A stretch of DNA of 64,000 nt, from assembly GCF_002975275.1 (NCBI RefSeq), contig NZ_PCOQ01000002.1, positions 62,001 through 126,000 of the forward strand. Reading direction: 5' to 3'. Each line of letters opens with the position of its first letter. Positions within the stretch are counted from its first letter, which is position 1. Source of the stretch: Achromobacter sp. MYb9 (GTDB lineage: Bacteria; Pseudomonadota; Gammaproteobacteria; Burkholderiales; Burkholderiaceae_B). This document shows positions 17,677 through 26,088 of the stretch, piece after piece. Below the pieces are notes generated by a model. The model was given only the letters and a program-made list of their open reading frames with translations. It searched no databases and was not told the origin of the DNA. The translations under genes and the position numbers were made by a program.

Positions 17677-18675
17677 ATGCAGACCAGCCTGAAGCTGCGC
17701 ACGGCCGCCTTGGCGGCGCTTGGCGCGATCACCCTTTCCCTGGGCGCCGCCCAGGCGGCCGACGAGCCTCGTCGCCCCGAGTGCATTGCGCCGGCGCAGC
17801 CCGGCGGCGGTTTCGACCTGACCTGCCGTCTGGCCACCGAGGGGTTGAAGCAGAGCGGGGCGCTCAAGAGCACCATGCGCATCGTCTACATGCCGGGCGG
17901 CATCGGCGCGGTGGCCTACAACAACATCGTGGCCCAGCACCCCAACGAGCCCGGCACCATCGTCGCGTTTTCGGGTGGATCGTTGCTGAACCTGGCCCAG
18001 GGCAAGTTCGGCAAGTACAACGTCGACGACGTGCGCTGGCTGGCCGCCATCGGCACCGACTATGGCGTTGCCGTGGTTCGCAACGATTCCCCGTACACCG
18101 ACCTGAAGAGCCTGATGGACGCCTTCAAGCAGGATCCGACCAAGATCGTGCTGGGCGCGGGCGGCACCGTGGGTAGCCAGGACTGGATGAAGGCAGCGCT
18201 GACGGCCAAGGCCGCCGGCGTGGATTTCAAGAAGATGCGCTTCGTGGCGTTCGAAGGCGGCGGCGAAGCCGTTACCGCATTGCGCGGCGGCCATATTCAG
18301 GCCTACATGGGCGATGCGGCGGAAGCCTTCACCATGCTGGAGGGCGGCGCGCCCATTCGCGTGCTGGCAGTGTTCAACGACCAGCGCCTGCCGGGCAAGC
18401 TGAGCACCGTGCCGACCGCCAAAGAGCAGGGCTATGACATCGTCTGGCCGATCATCCGCGGCTTCTACGTCGGCCCGAAGGTGTCGGACAACGACTATCA
18501 GTTCTGGGTCAAGGCCTTCAACACCGCGATCGCGTCGCCCGAGTTCGACAAGCTGCGCCAGCAACAGGGCCTGTTCCCGTTCAACAAAACGGGCCCCGAA
18601 CTGGACGCCTACGTGAAGAACCAGGTCAAGGTCTACGGCGAGCTGGCCGATTCCTTCGGCTTGTTGAAGAAGTAA
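17677..18675 (+). CDS. tctC: Tricarboxylate-binding protein TctC (Bug family)
   Basis: A 332-aa periplasmic receptor of the tripartite tricarboxylate transporter. The signal peptide (MQTSLKLRTAALAALGAITL, cleavage near AAQAADEP) precedes the Bug/TctC fold, with ECIAPAQPGGGFDLTCRLAT and MPGGIGAVAYNNI. The start ATG has GGAGA 7 bp upstream; the frame is open further back only as part of the tctE shadow. It is the first gene of tctCBA, 115 bp after tctE, so the whole block may be one regulon. Salmonella TctC binds citrate; the ligand here may be citrate or another carboxylate. Confidence 0.92.
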   Translation: MQTSLKLRTAALAALGAITLSLGAAQAADEPRRPECIAPAQPGGGFDLTCRLATEGLKQSGALKSTMRIVYMPGGIGAVAYNNIVAQHPNEPGTIVAFSGGSLLNLAQGKFGKYNVDDVRWLAAIGTDYGVAVVRNDSPYTDLKSLMDAFKQDPTKIVLGAGGTVGSQDWMKAALTAKAAGVDFKKMRFVAFEGGGEAVTALRGGHIQAYMGDAAEAFTMLEGGAPIRVLAVFNDQRLPGKLSTVPTAKEQGYDIVWPIIRGFYVGPKVSDNDYQFWVKAFNTAIASPEFDKLRQQQGLFPFNKTGPELDAYVKNQVKVYGELADSFGLLKK

Positions 18676-18721
18676 GCGGGCCGCAAGGCTTTCCCTCCCG
18701 ATCGCGCCCACTCGGGCTCCT

Positions 18722-18748
18722 CGCCGCCGGACGGTTCCAGCGGCGGCG
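18722..18748 (+). other. GC-rich stem-loop between tctC and tctB
   Basis: CGCCGCC (18722-18728) pairs with GGCGGCG (18742-18748) around a 13-base loop, with no T-tract after it. It sits in the 118-bp gap. A hairpin here could protect the tctC transcript and lower expression of the membrane genes, as is common after binding-protein genes; this is inference. Confidence 0.5.
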
Positions 18749-18793
18749 GGGGCGGCTGCGCCGCGCGGTCCCACCACAACGGAAAAGTGGATC

Positions 18794-19231
18794 ATGAATG
18801 ATCGAATCCTAGGTGTCGGCGCCCTGGCGCTGGCCGCCTTCATGACGGCGGCGGGGTGGGGCATTGAAGCCCCGTTCGCCTACGAACCCGTGGGCCCGCG
18901 CGCCTTCCCGCTGCTGCTGGCCGGCATTATCGGCCTGTGCGGGCTGTGGCTGGTCTACAAGGGCGGCCATGCGGTCGAAGCCAACCCGCCGGGCGCCAAC
19001 GGGCGCATCGCGCTGATGATGGCGTTCACCGTGGCCTATGCCTTCTTGTTCCAGTGGCTGGGTTTTGTCGTTGCGACTTCGCTGATGACCGTGTTCGTGG
19101 GACGCCTGTTCGGCGGCGGCTGGGTGAAGTGCGCAATCGGCGGCGTCGTCATGAGCCTTTTCTTTTTCGTGCTGTTCGACAAGGTGCTGGACGTCGTCCT
19201 GCCGGGCGGACTGCTGGAGACCCTGATATGA
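18794..19231 (+). CDS. tctB: Tricarboxylate transporter small membrane subunit TctB
   Basis: A 145-aa protein with four hydrophobic segments, the usual size and layout of TctB. It starts MNDRILGVGALALAAFMTAA and contains the YEPVGPRAFPLLLAGIIGL stretch typical of the family. It overlaps tctA by ATGA (19228-19231), which fits a 1:1 membrane complex made by coupled translation. Confidence 0.9.
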   Translation: MNDRILGVGALALAAFMTAAGWGIEAPFAYEPVGPRAFPLLLAGIIGLCGLWLVYKGGHAVEANPPGANGRIALMMAFTVAYAFLFQWLGFVVATSLMTVFVGRLFGGGWVKCAIGGVVMSLFFFVLFDKVLDVVLPGGLLETLI

Positions 19232-20754
19232 GCGGCATTCTTGATCATCTGTCGATCGGCTTTGGCGTGGCCTTTTCGCTGACGAACATCCTGGTGGCCA
19301 TGATTGGTTCGTTCATCGGCACCTTGGTTGGCGTGCTGCCGGGCCTGGGGCCCGTGAACGGCGTGGCGATGCTGATCCCGATTGCCTTCGCGATGAACCT
19401 GCCGCCTGAAACCGCGTTGATCCTGCTGGCGGCGGTATACGTGGGCGCCGAGTACGGTGGCCGCATCACGGCCATTCTGCTCAACGTGCCGGGCGAGGCC
19501 AGCGCCATCATGACGACGCTGGACGGCTATCCGCTGGCGCGGCAGGGCATGGCGAACGTGGCGTTGTCGCTGTCGGCGTGGTCGGCCTTCTTCGGCGCGA
19601 TCGTGTCGGTGGTGGGCATCATCCTGCTGGCGCCGATGCTGGCAAAGTGGGCGCTGGCCTTTGGCCCCGCCGAGTACTTCGTGCTGATGATTTTCGCGTT
19701 CTGCTGCCTGACCAGCCTGCTGGGAAAACAGCCGGTCAAGGGCGTGCTCGCGGCGATGATCGGGTTGTCGATATCGGTGGTGGGCGTGGACGCGAATTCA
19801 GGGGTATACCGCTATACCTTCGATTCGGTGCACCTGGCCGACGGTGTCGATTTCGTGGTGGTGGTGATTGCGCTGTTCGCGGTCAGCGAAATGTTGGAGA
19901 TGCTTGAAAAGGTAATGGCGGGCCACAGCGTGGAGGTCACCTCCAGCGGCCGCAAGCTCTTTAACCTGAAAGAAATGGCGTTTACGTGGTGGAGCGTGGT
20001 GCGCAGCGCGCTGGTCGGGTTTGGCGTGGGCGTGCTGCCTGGCGCGGGCGCCAGCGTGGCGGCGGCAGTGGCCTATTCGCAGGAAAAGCGCATCATCGAA
20101 GCCAAGGATCCGGATGCGAAGTTCGGCAAGGGCGACATGCGCGGGCTGGTCGCGCCGGAAGCCGCCGCAACCGCTTCCGCTATCGGTTCATTCGTGCCGA
20201 TGCTGACGTTGGGCGTGCCGGGTTCGGGCACCACCGCCGTCATGATGGGCGCGCTGACGCTCTACAACATCACGCCCGGTCCGGTGCTGTTCGAAACCAA
20301 GCCGGAACTGGTGTGGGGGCTGATCGCATCGCTCTTCGTCGCCAATGTGCTGCTGTTCATCATGAACGTGCCATTGGTTCGCCTGTTCTCGAAAGTGCTG
20401 TCGGTGCCTGGCTGGCTGATGGTGCCGGGCATCCTGTGCATCAGCTACATCGGCGTCTACGCCATCAACGCGGGCACGTTCGACCTCTTGCTGGTGGCTG
20501 GCATCGGCGCGTTGGGTTACTTCCTGCGCAAGTTCGGCGTGCCGATGGCGCCGCTGGTGCTGGGCGTCGTGCTGGGCAACATGATGGAGCAGAATCTGCG
20601 CCGCGCGCTGTCAATGACTGACGGCGATGTCGCGGTGCTGTTCGCCAGCCCGGTGTCGATCTCGATGTGGATTGGCGCCGCCGCAGTGGTGGTGGTGCCG
20701 CAGTTGATGCGCCGCATGCGCCAGGCCAGGAAGATTGCCGCTGGTCCGGTTTGA
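19228..20754 (+). CDS. tctA: Tricarboxylate transporter large membrane subunit TctA
   Basis: A 508-aa inner-membrane protein with about 12 spans, close to the 504 aa known for Salmonella TctA. Family motifs include GTLVGVLPGLGPVNGVAMLI near the N terminus, YVGAEYGGRITAILLNVPGE, and PEAAATASAIGSFVPMLTLG with GVPGSGTTAVMMG. The start is the ATG overlapping the tctB stop; an earlier in-frame start would lie inside tctB. A strong terminator follows 60 bp downstream. Confidence 0.95.
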   Translation: MSGILDHLSIGFGVAFSLTNILVAMIGSFIGTLVGVLPGLGPVNGVAMLIPIAFAMNLPPETALILLAAVYVGAEYGGRITAILLNVPGEASAIMTTLDGYPLARQGMANVALSLSAWSAFFGAIVSVVGIILLAPMLAKWALAFGPAEYFVLMIFAFCCLTSLLGKQPVKGVLAAMIGLSISVVGVDANSGVYRYTFDSVHLADGVDFVVVVIALFAVSEMLEMLEKVMAGHSVEVTSSGRKLFNLKEMAFTWWSVVRSALVGFGVGVLPGAGASVAAAVAYSQEKRIIEAKDPDAKFGKGDMRGLVAPEAAATASAIGSFVPMLTLGVPGSGTTAVMMGALTLYNITPGPVLFETKPELVWGLIASLFVANVLLFIMNVPLVRLFSKVLSVPGWLMVPGILCISYIGVYAINAGTFDLLLVAGIGALGYFLRKFGVPMAPLVLGVVLGNMMEQNLRRALSMTDGDVAVLFASPVSISMWIGAAAVVVVPQLMRRMRQARKIAAGPV

Positions 20755-20813
20755 ACCGCGGTGCGGGGTTGCCGAACTGATCGGCCCCCGCGTCGGCTGC
20801 CGCCGGAAATTGC

Positions 20814-20843
20814 AAAGGGGCGCTTAGAGGCGCCCCTTTTTTT
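20814..20843 (+). terminator. Rho-independent terminator after tctCBA
   Basis: AAAGGGGCGC (20814-20823) pairs with GCGCCCCTTT (20830-20839) around TTAGAG; with the stem's last Ts this gives seven consecutive Ts (20837-20843). Confidence 0.92.
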
Positions 20844-20885
20844 GTTCAAGAATATGAGTGAATGCTCATATTTCGTTTCGAGGCG

Positions 20886-22052
20886 TCAGACGTTCGCCAG
20901 GCGCTCCAGCGCCGTATCCAGCGTGGCGTCTTTCTTCGCGAAGCAGAAACGCACGATGCGGTGATTGGATTCGGCGGCATCGGGCTGGCGGTAGAAGGCC
21001 GAAACGGGAATCACCGTGACGCCATGGTTCACCGTCAGGTCACGCGCGAAGTCGGCTTCGTTCTGCTTTGATATCTGGCTGTAATCGGCCAGCAGGAAGA
21101 ACGTGCCGGGGCTGGGCAGGGGGCGGAAACGCGTCTTGGCCAGCCCTTGCGACAGCCGGTCGCGCTTGGCTTGGTAAAACGCCGGCAGGTCCAGGTACGG
21201 CTTGGGGTCACGCATGAACTCGGCCAATGCGAATTGCATGGGAGAGGGCACCGTGAAGACCATGAACTGGTGCACCTTGCGCAGCTCGGCGCTTAGCTGG
21301 CGGGGCGCGCAGCAGTAACCGATCTTCCAGCCGGTGGTGTGGTAGGTCTTGCCGAACGACGAGATCACGAATGCGTGCTCGGCCAGCAAGGGGCGGCGCG
21401 CCACGCTGGCGTGCGGTTTGCCGTCGAAGACGATGTGTTCATAGACTTCGTCGGACACCAACAGCACGCCGGTATCGCGCACGATGGCCTCCAGCGCGTC
21501 CAGGTCGCTTTCTTCCAGCACGGCGCCAGTGGGATTGTGCGGGAAGTTCAGCATCAGCAGGCGTGTCTTGGACGTGATGGCGTCACGCACACGCTGCCAA
21601 TCGATGCGGTAGTAGGGGTCGGCCTCGGTCGGGGCGCGCAGCGGCACAGGCACTGCCGTACCGCCTGCCAGGCGGATCGCCGGCAGATAGGAGTCATAGC
21701 AGGGCTCGATGACGACCACTTCGTCGCCACTGTTCACCGCGGCCAGCACCGTCGCCATCAGGGCTTCGGTAGCGCCGCTGGTAACGGTGATTTCGGTTTC
21801 CGGATCGTAGGCATGGCCGTAGAGTTCGCGCGTCTTGGCGGCGATGGCTTCGCGCAGCGGCGCGACGCCCGGCATGTAGGGATACTGGTTATGGCCTTCA
21901 GCCATCGCGCGGGTCACCAGCGCGCACAGCGCCGGATCCGGATCGAAGTCCGGAAAGCCCTGGCCCAGGTTGATGGCCTTGTGTTCGATGGCCAGGCGGC
22001 TCATCACGGTGAAGATGGTGGTGCCGACGTCGGGAAGTTTGGATCGGATCAT
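20886..22052 (-). CDS. PLP-dependent aminotransferase class I/II (YbdL-like)
   Basis: A 388-aa fold-type I aminotransferase. The substrate end INLGQGFPDFDPDP, the cofactor loop VTSGATEALMA, NFPHNPTGAVL, and the Schiff-base lysine in SFGKTYHTTGWKIGY are all present. The late Arg that binds the substrate carboxylate lies in HRIVRFCFAK. The SFGKTYHTTGWK signature is typical of the YbdL group, which prefers methionine and aromatic amino acids, and of kynurenine aminotransferases. It is a single gene, divergent from the AbrB-like gene, and convergent with tctA. Its physiological substrate is unknown. Confidence 0.92.
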   Translation of the reverse strand: MIRSKLPDVGTTIFTVMSRLAIEHKAINLGQGFPDFDPDPALCALVTRAMAEGHNQYPYMPGVAPLREAIAAKTRELYGHAYDPETEITVTSGATEALMATVLAAVNSGDEVVVIEPCYDSYLPAIRLAGGTAVPVPLRAPTEADPYYRIDWQRVRDAITSKTRLLMLNFPHNPTGAVLEESDLDALEAIVRDTGVLLVSDEVYEHIVFDGKPHASVARRPLLAEHAFVISSFGKTYHTTGWKIGYCCAPRQLSAELRKVHQFMVFTVPSPMQFALAEFMRDPKPYLDLPAFYQAKRDRLSQGLAKTRFRPLPSPGTFFLLADYSQISKQNEADFARDLTVNHGVTVIPVSAFYRQPDAAESNHRIVRFCFAKKDATLDTALERLANV

Positions 22053-22142
22053 GGTGGACGCGAAGGTGAACGCTGGTAGGCAAAGAAAGTTTTCGTAAGT
22101 ATCCCACTAACTCATAATTCGTTTTTCGTATTAGCTAAGCAC

Positions 22143-23201
22143 GTGGATGGGATCGTGGGTCAAAACATGTTGTTGAGGGTGCTGGGCGGATTGTTGATCG
22201 CGTTGGCTGGCGCGCAGCTGGCGGTGTGGGCGCATATGCCCTTGCCGTGGATGCTGGGCGCGTTGCTGGTGACCGCGGCGACACGTATCGCGGGCTTGGG
22301 CACGGTGTGCCCGCGGCCTGCGCGCAACGGCGGGCAATGGGTCATCGGCACGTCACTGGGCCTGTACTTCACGCCGCAGGTGCTTGGCCACATCGGCACC
22401 AACGCGGGGCCGATCATCGTGGGGATGCTGTTCGCGTTGGCGCTGGCGTTCATGGGCACCGCAATGTTGCGCCGGTTTACCGACGCCGACTTCAAGACCG
22501 CCTGGTTTTCGTCGGCCATCGGGGGCGCCAGTGAAATGGCCAGCCTGGCGGAACGCCACGGGGCGCGAATAGACCGTGTAGCGACCGCGCACAGCGTGCG
22601 CGTGCTGCTGGTCGTGGTCACCGTACCGTTCATTTTCCAATGGTGGGGCGTGGCGGGGCTGGACCCCACGGTGCCAGGTCCCAAGACGGTGGATGTCGCA
22701 GGCCTGGCCGCGCTGGTTGCATTGACTTGCATTGGCGGCCTGTTCTTCATGAAGCTGCGCCTGCCGAATCCGTGGGTGCTTGGACCCATGCTGGTGGCGA
22801 TGTTGCTGACCGCTTCCAGCATCGAATTGTCGGCTTTGCCCGACTTCGTTCCGAAGGTCGGGCAGCTGTTCATCGGATGGTCGTTAGGCGATCGCTACCG
22901 CCCGGATTTCTTCCGCGCGGCGCCCCGCTTCATCGCCGTCGTCGCGGCATTCACGATGGGGGCTTTGGCGTTGGCTTTCGGGTTGGGGGCTCTGCTGTCC
23001 TATTGGTCCGCAGCGCCCGTGCCCACCCTGATCCTGGGCACCACGCCGGGCGGCATCGCCGAAATGGCGATCACCGCCAAGGTGCTGCAACTGGGCGTGC
23101 CGGTGGTCACTGCGTTTCACGTCACGCGCATGGTGTTTGTCGTGATCGTGACAGGCCCGATATACGCCTTCCTGGCGCGCCGGCAGCCAAATTCCGCCTA
23201 G
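22143..23201 (+). CDS. AbrB-family (AmoA-like) membrane protein
   Basis: A 352-aa very hydrophobic protein with two copies of the AbrB duplication domain (Pfam family long labelled putative ammonia monooxygenase). The first repeat holds MPLPWMLGALLVTAATR, NGGQWVIGTSLGLYF and SSAIGGASEMA. The second has LPNPWVLGPMLVAMLLTASS, QLFIGWSLGDRY and GTTPGGIAEMAITAKVL. About ten membrane spans can be drawn. The start is either GTG 22143 or ATG 22167; neither has a good ribosome binding site. The function of this family is not established; a transport role is often supposed. Confidence 0.85.
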   Translation: MDGIVGQNMLLRVLGGLLIALAGAQLAVWAHMPLPWMLGALLVTAATRIAGLGTVCPRPARNGGQWVIGTSLGLYFTPQVLGHIGTNAGPIIVGMLFALALAFMGTAMLRRFTDADFKTAWFSSAIGGASEMASLAERHGARIDRVATAHSVRVLLVVVTVPFIFQWWGVAGLDPTVPGPKTVDVAGLAALVALTCIGGLFFMKLRLPNPWVLGPMLVAMLLTASSIELSALPDFVPKVGQLFIGWSLGDRYRPDFFRAAPRFIAVVAAFTMGALALAFGLGALLSYWSAAPVPTLILGTTPGGIAEMAITAKVLQLGVPVVTAFHVTRMVFVVIVTGPIYAFLARRQPNSA

Positions 23202-23435
23202 CGGTAATTCGCTTCCAGTCAGAAAAATGCGACATTGGGGTAAACAACAATATGAGCGCGTAATGCGGGGTGAGTATGCTGATTCCGCAGTTGATTCAAG
23301 CAGCGCGCGGACTCGTTCTGTTGCTTGGCGACGGGCGGGAACGCAGCAGCAACGCAGGTATTTCTACCGGTCGTTCAGTTCTCACGGCGTCCTTGATTCA
23401 TTGCAATTCGATTCAATTACAGGACGCTAGAAAAA

Positions 23436-23642
23436 ATGGCTCAGAAGGGCAAAGTTAAGTGGTTCAACGCTGACAAGGGTTACGGTTTCATCACGCCGGA
23501 CGTTGGTGGCACCGATGTTTTCGCACACTTTTCCGCCATCCAGGGCCGCGGCTATCGCAGCCTGAACGAAGGCCAGGAAGTCGAATTCGAAGTTAAGGAT
23601 GGTCCGAAAGGACCTCAAGCGGCCGAAATTCGCCCGCTCTAA
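23436..23642 (+). CDS. Cold-shock domain protein (CspA family)
   Basis: A 68-aa single cold-shock domain, an RNA/ssDNA chaperone. It starts [20 protein letters not shown] with RNP1 (KGYGFI) and RNP2 (VFAHF) intact, and ends [13 protein letters not shown] lies about 10 bp before the ATG. The 234-bp leader region upstream has no gene and could hold the long 5' UTR common for these genes. It is the last gene on the left side of the origin region. Confidence 0.96.
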   Translation: MAQKGKVKWFNADKGYGFITPDVGGTDVFAHFSAIQGRGYRSLNEGQEVEFEVKDGPKGPQAAEIRPL

Positions 23643-23685
23643 ATCGGGAAATCCCGCTTTCCCGTCCGCCAGGTCCGACCTGGCT

Positions 23686-23727
23686 ACAACGCCCCAAGAC
23701 TTTCGAGTCTGGGGCGTTGTTTCGTTT
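23686..23727 (+). terminator. Terminator after the cold-shock gene
   Basis: ACAACGCCCC-A-AGAC (23686-23700) pairs with GTCTGGGGCGTTGT (23707-23720), with one bulged A and loop TTTCGA; TTCGTTT follows. Confidence 0.85.
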
Positions 23728-24877
23728 GGGCTGTCGAAACGTTCTCCCCCCGCCGCGATGTTCTGATCGCACGGCTTCGATGCGGAAGTTAGTAATCACT
23801 AACATATCCTCTAGCCTTGGATAAGTCTGTGGATAATTATTTTGGGGCCTTCAGATTTTTGTGGTCAGTAATGAATCACCGGCATCACTGAACCGAGGGT
23901 TTTGCACAGATTTTCAATATTGCTTATAAGCCATTCAACGCGCACCGTTTAGACGCCGGTGGCCCGGACTGATGGCGGCTGCTTAACGTGAAACGTGGCG
24001 TTTCCCCAGGGAAAACGGGCTTTTGGAGCCATTTTCCGGCGGCGGTGGCAGGCAGGCAGTGGCATTACCCATTATCTTTAGCCGCCCTCACAGGCCATTT
24101 TTTAGGCCGGAAAAAGAGGGTTGTTCACAAAGATATCCCCATCCCGGTTATGCACAGAAAAACCCCCGGATTAGCCAAAATCGGAGGGTCTCTGCCTGTG
24201 GATAGAAATGGGGATAGTGCGGTCCCAGTGCGAGCGGGGCGGTCGTTTTTATCGGCCCGATCGAGTATGCCGAACCAGGTCGGCGGCGGCTGGCCGCATG
24301 GGCGTTGACATGGGCGTTGACGTTTCCACGTCTGACCGCGAATTGTCATCTGAAAGAAAAACCGAGTTTTCCACAGGATTCACATGAAACCGCTGGCCTC
24401 GTCCAAATGGATGATGGCGCGGCCGCTCCGGCTCTAGCAAGATACTTGTAGCGTCAATGATCTGGTGGCGGCAGCTCGACGTTGCGGCTGATACGCAGAC
24501 GTGAGTGTGAAGCAAGGCGGGACAACCATGGGGATAACTTGCCTCATTACCCTTCGCGGCATTTTGACTCGGCGGCGGGTATGGAGTTCCCTTCAAGTGC
24601 TTGTTCCGTTCGGTGGTTTGAAGGACTTATCGACTCGATAGCTCAATCTTATCCACAAAGTTTTCCACGTCTTTTTCTCTGTATCCCTACGCGGAAAATG
24701 CCGCCCGTATTCGGGGCTCTTCAGGCCCATTCAGTGTCTGTCTTTGAACGCCGCTCCCTATGACACGGGGTGGATATTTGAGGCTTTTCGAATATCTGGG
24801 CGGTTAGCGCGCGAAGCAGGTTCGGTGGTCTTCCCTGCTTGCCTTGGCAGCCCGGATTAGCAAGTTATCCCCAAAGT

Positions 24878-24893
24878 TGTTCCACGTGAATTC
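24878..24893. promoter_or_regulatory. parS site, degenerate
   Basis: TGTTCCACGTGAATTC: the left half and centre match, the last three bases differ. It lies among the DnaA boxes, so the origin and partition sites interleave. Confidence 0.6.
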
Positions 24894-25124
24894 TCTCCAA
24901 GGCTCATCGCTTCTGATGGTCGGGTTGTTGATAAGTGGAAAGTTAGGCAGGGATAAATTCGCGTCATTTTCTGCCCCATGGTTATCCACTGCTTGCTGTG
25001 AATAAACACGATTACGGACGGCGGCAGAATTCCTGAAATTCGCTGGCTGCTGCAGAACGGAACCCAGCCGAATGGATCTTGTCGGGTTGCACAGGCATGT
25101 CTTTTTTTGTGGTTGGACCGAACC

Positions 25125-25140
25125 TGTTTCACGTGAAACC
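25125..25140. promoter_or_regulatory. parS site
   Basis: TGTTTCACGTGAAACC, one mismatch at the last base. Confidence 0.92.
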
Positions 25141-25336
25141 TAAAAAATTAACGATATTTTCGGCAAGGGGTAGGGTAGGGGTAGAAAAATCGCTTTTTTT
25201 TCACTCCACCTTTCTTTTCTAATCACTGATCCCAAAGGTGTGGGCACACATTTTTCCGTCTGGATTGGTGTGTTGAAACGATGAATCCGCCATCGCAATC
25301 CCTATTACCTGGGTTTCAATGTCCCCAAATTGCCGG

Positions 25337-25352
25337 TGTTTCACGTGGAACA
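25337..25352. promoter_or_regulatory. parS site
   Basis: TGTTTCACGTGGAACA, the reverse complement of the classic TGTTCCACGTGAAACA. Confidence 0.95.
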
Positions 25353-25475
25353 ACTGGAAGTTCTTGATGGCGAGGCTCGCAGCGCGACGTATTGTGAATA
25401 CGTTTAACGTGGAAGACGCGCACTGCGCGCCTAATTACCGACGGCGACGTGCTTCCATTCAAGCGCTATCAGTGG

Positions 25476-25491
25476 TGTTTCACGTGGAACA
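25476..25491. promoter_or_regulatory. parS site
   Basis: TGTTTCACGTGGAACA, identical to the preceding site. Confidence 0.95.
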
Positions 25492-25527
25492 ATGCAGCTA
25501 GAAGCCGAGTCAATGTTCTGCACGTGA

Positions 25528-25543
25528 TGTTCCACGTGAAACA
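25528..25543. promoter_or_regulatory. parS site
   Basis: TGTTCCACGTGAAACA. A further degenerate copy with a CACGTG core (25521-25526) abuts it on the left. Confidence 0.95.
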
Positions 25544-25708
25544 GCAACGGCGTTGATGCGCCTAGCGCGACGAGTAGGAGCGAACCGCGATGTCTTCCAC
25601 TGCAGCACCTCGACGCTGGCGGGCATAGTCCAGCAGAGTCACCGAGATGTCGATCCACATACGGGCGGTTTGAGTTGGTAGGGGCCGATGAACTGTACGG
25701 GCGCGCCA

Positions 25709-25724
25709 TGTTTCACGTGAAACA
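25709..25724. promoter_or_regulatory. parS site
   Basis: TGTTTCACGTGAAACA, perfect palindrome. Confidence 0.96.
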
Positions 25725-25815
25725 ACCGGGTTATGGCGACGCCCAATGCCAAGGTGCGGGAGGTTTAGCCGCATAGTTGCCTCCCGCTGTCCGCCGGGGA
25801 CGGCAATAGCACCGA

Positions 25816-25831
25816 TGTTTCACGTGGAACA
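25816..25831. promoter_or_regulatory. parS site
   Basis: TGTTTCACGTGGAACA. Confidence 0.95.
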
Positions 25832-25888
25832 TCGATCGATGACGTTCGTGTTCCGTGTACGTGGTTCGCTCACCTTCCCCCCATGACG

Positions 25889-25904
25889 TGTTCCACGTGA
25901 AACA
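25889..25904. promoter_or_regulatory. parS site
   Basis: TGTTCCACGTGAAACA. Confidence 0.95.
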
Positions 25905-26015
25905 TCGCCGGCCGGAAACCGGCAGATGCCGACATATTCGTGGCGTTAGGGTCGGCTTCCGTTGCCAAATGTCGACGTCAAGTGGAGGACAGGCACCCAA
26001 TCCTGGCCCGTTATA

Positions 26016-26031
26016 TGTTTCACGTGAAACA
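26016..26031. promoter_or_regulatory. parS site overlapping the mnmG promoter
   Basis: TGTTTCACGTGAAACA, perfect palindrome; it covers the predicted -35 element (26024-26029) of the mnmG promoter. Confidence 0.96.
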
Positions 26032-26052
26032 TGCCACCCCTGCCTCTATAAT
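26024..26052 (+). promoter_or_regulatory. Predicted sigma-70 promoter of mnmG-rsmG-parAB
   Basis: A perfect TATAAT at 26047-26052 lies 17 bp after GTGAAA (26024-26029; four of six matches to TTGACA). Transcription would start near 26059, about 30 nt before the mnmG ATG. The -35 lies inside a parS palindrome. Confidence 0.6.
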
Positions 26053-26088
26053 GAGCACCGAACGCTCTCTTATCTTTCTCTCCCCATC

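Larger units (their letters stand above)
23780..25205. other. Probable chromosomal replication origin (oriC) with DnaA boxes
   Basis: There is no gene here. DnaA-box matches cluster in the region. Perfect TTATCCACA: 23828-23836 (reverse) and 24649-24657 (forward). TTWTNCACA matches: 23900-23908 TTTTGCACA, 24148-24156 TTATGCACA, 24367-24375 TTTTCCACA, 24997-25005 (reverse) TTATTCACA. One-mismatch sites: 24121-24129, 24197-24205, 24661-24669, 24864-24872, 24926-24934 and 24982-24990. An AT-rich stretch with T8 and A5 runs lies at about 25140-25205. The setting, next to mnmG-rsmG-parAB and parS sites, fits the origin location known for Bordetella, whose Tohama I sequence is numbered from gidA (mnmG). 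The exact unwinding site is not defined by sequence alone. Confidence 0.8.
24878..26031. repeat. Cluster of nine parS (ParB-binding) sites
   Basis: Nine copies of the 16-bp palindrome TGTTTCACGTGAAACA or its C-variant TGTTCCACGTGAAACA occur within 1.15 kb, starting at 24878 (degenerate), 25125, 25337, 25476, 25528, 25709, 25816, 25889 and 26016. Spacing ranges from 52 to 247 bp without a fixed period. Eight match at 15 or 16 positions. They are the centromere for the ParA/ParB proteins encoded 2.7-5.3 kb downstream. Confidence 0.95.

Noticed and set aside
23988-25709. Short open frames in the origin region
   Set aside because: Each is under about 115 codons, without a ribosome binding site or recognisable motif, and they cross DnaA boxes or parS sites on both strands.
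24878-26031. Repeats that could suggest a CRISPR array
   Set aside because: The repeated unit is a 16-bp palindrome with irregular spacing (52-247 bp) and no cas genes; it matches parS exactly.
25855-26088. N-terminal extension of MnmG
   Set aside because: The residues (repeated FHVKH-like pieces) are translations of parS palindromes; the family start is [14 protein letters not shown] at 26089.
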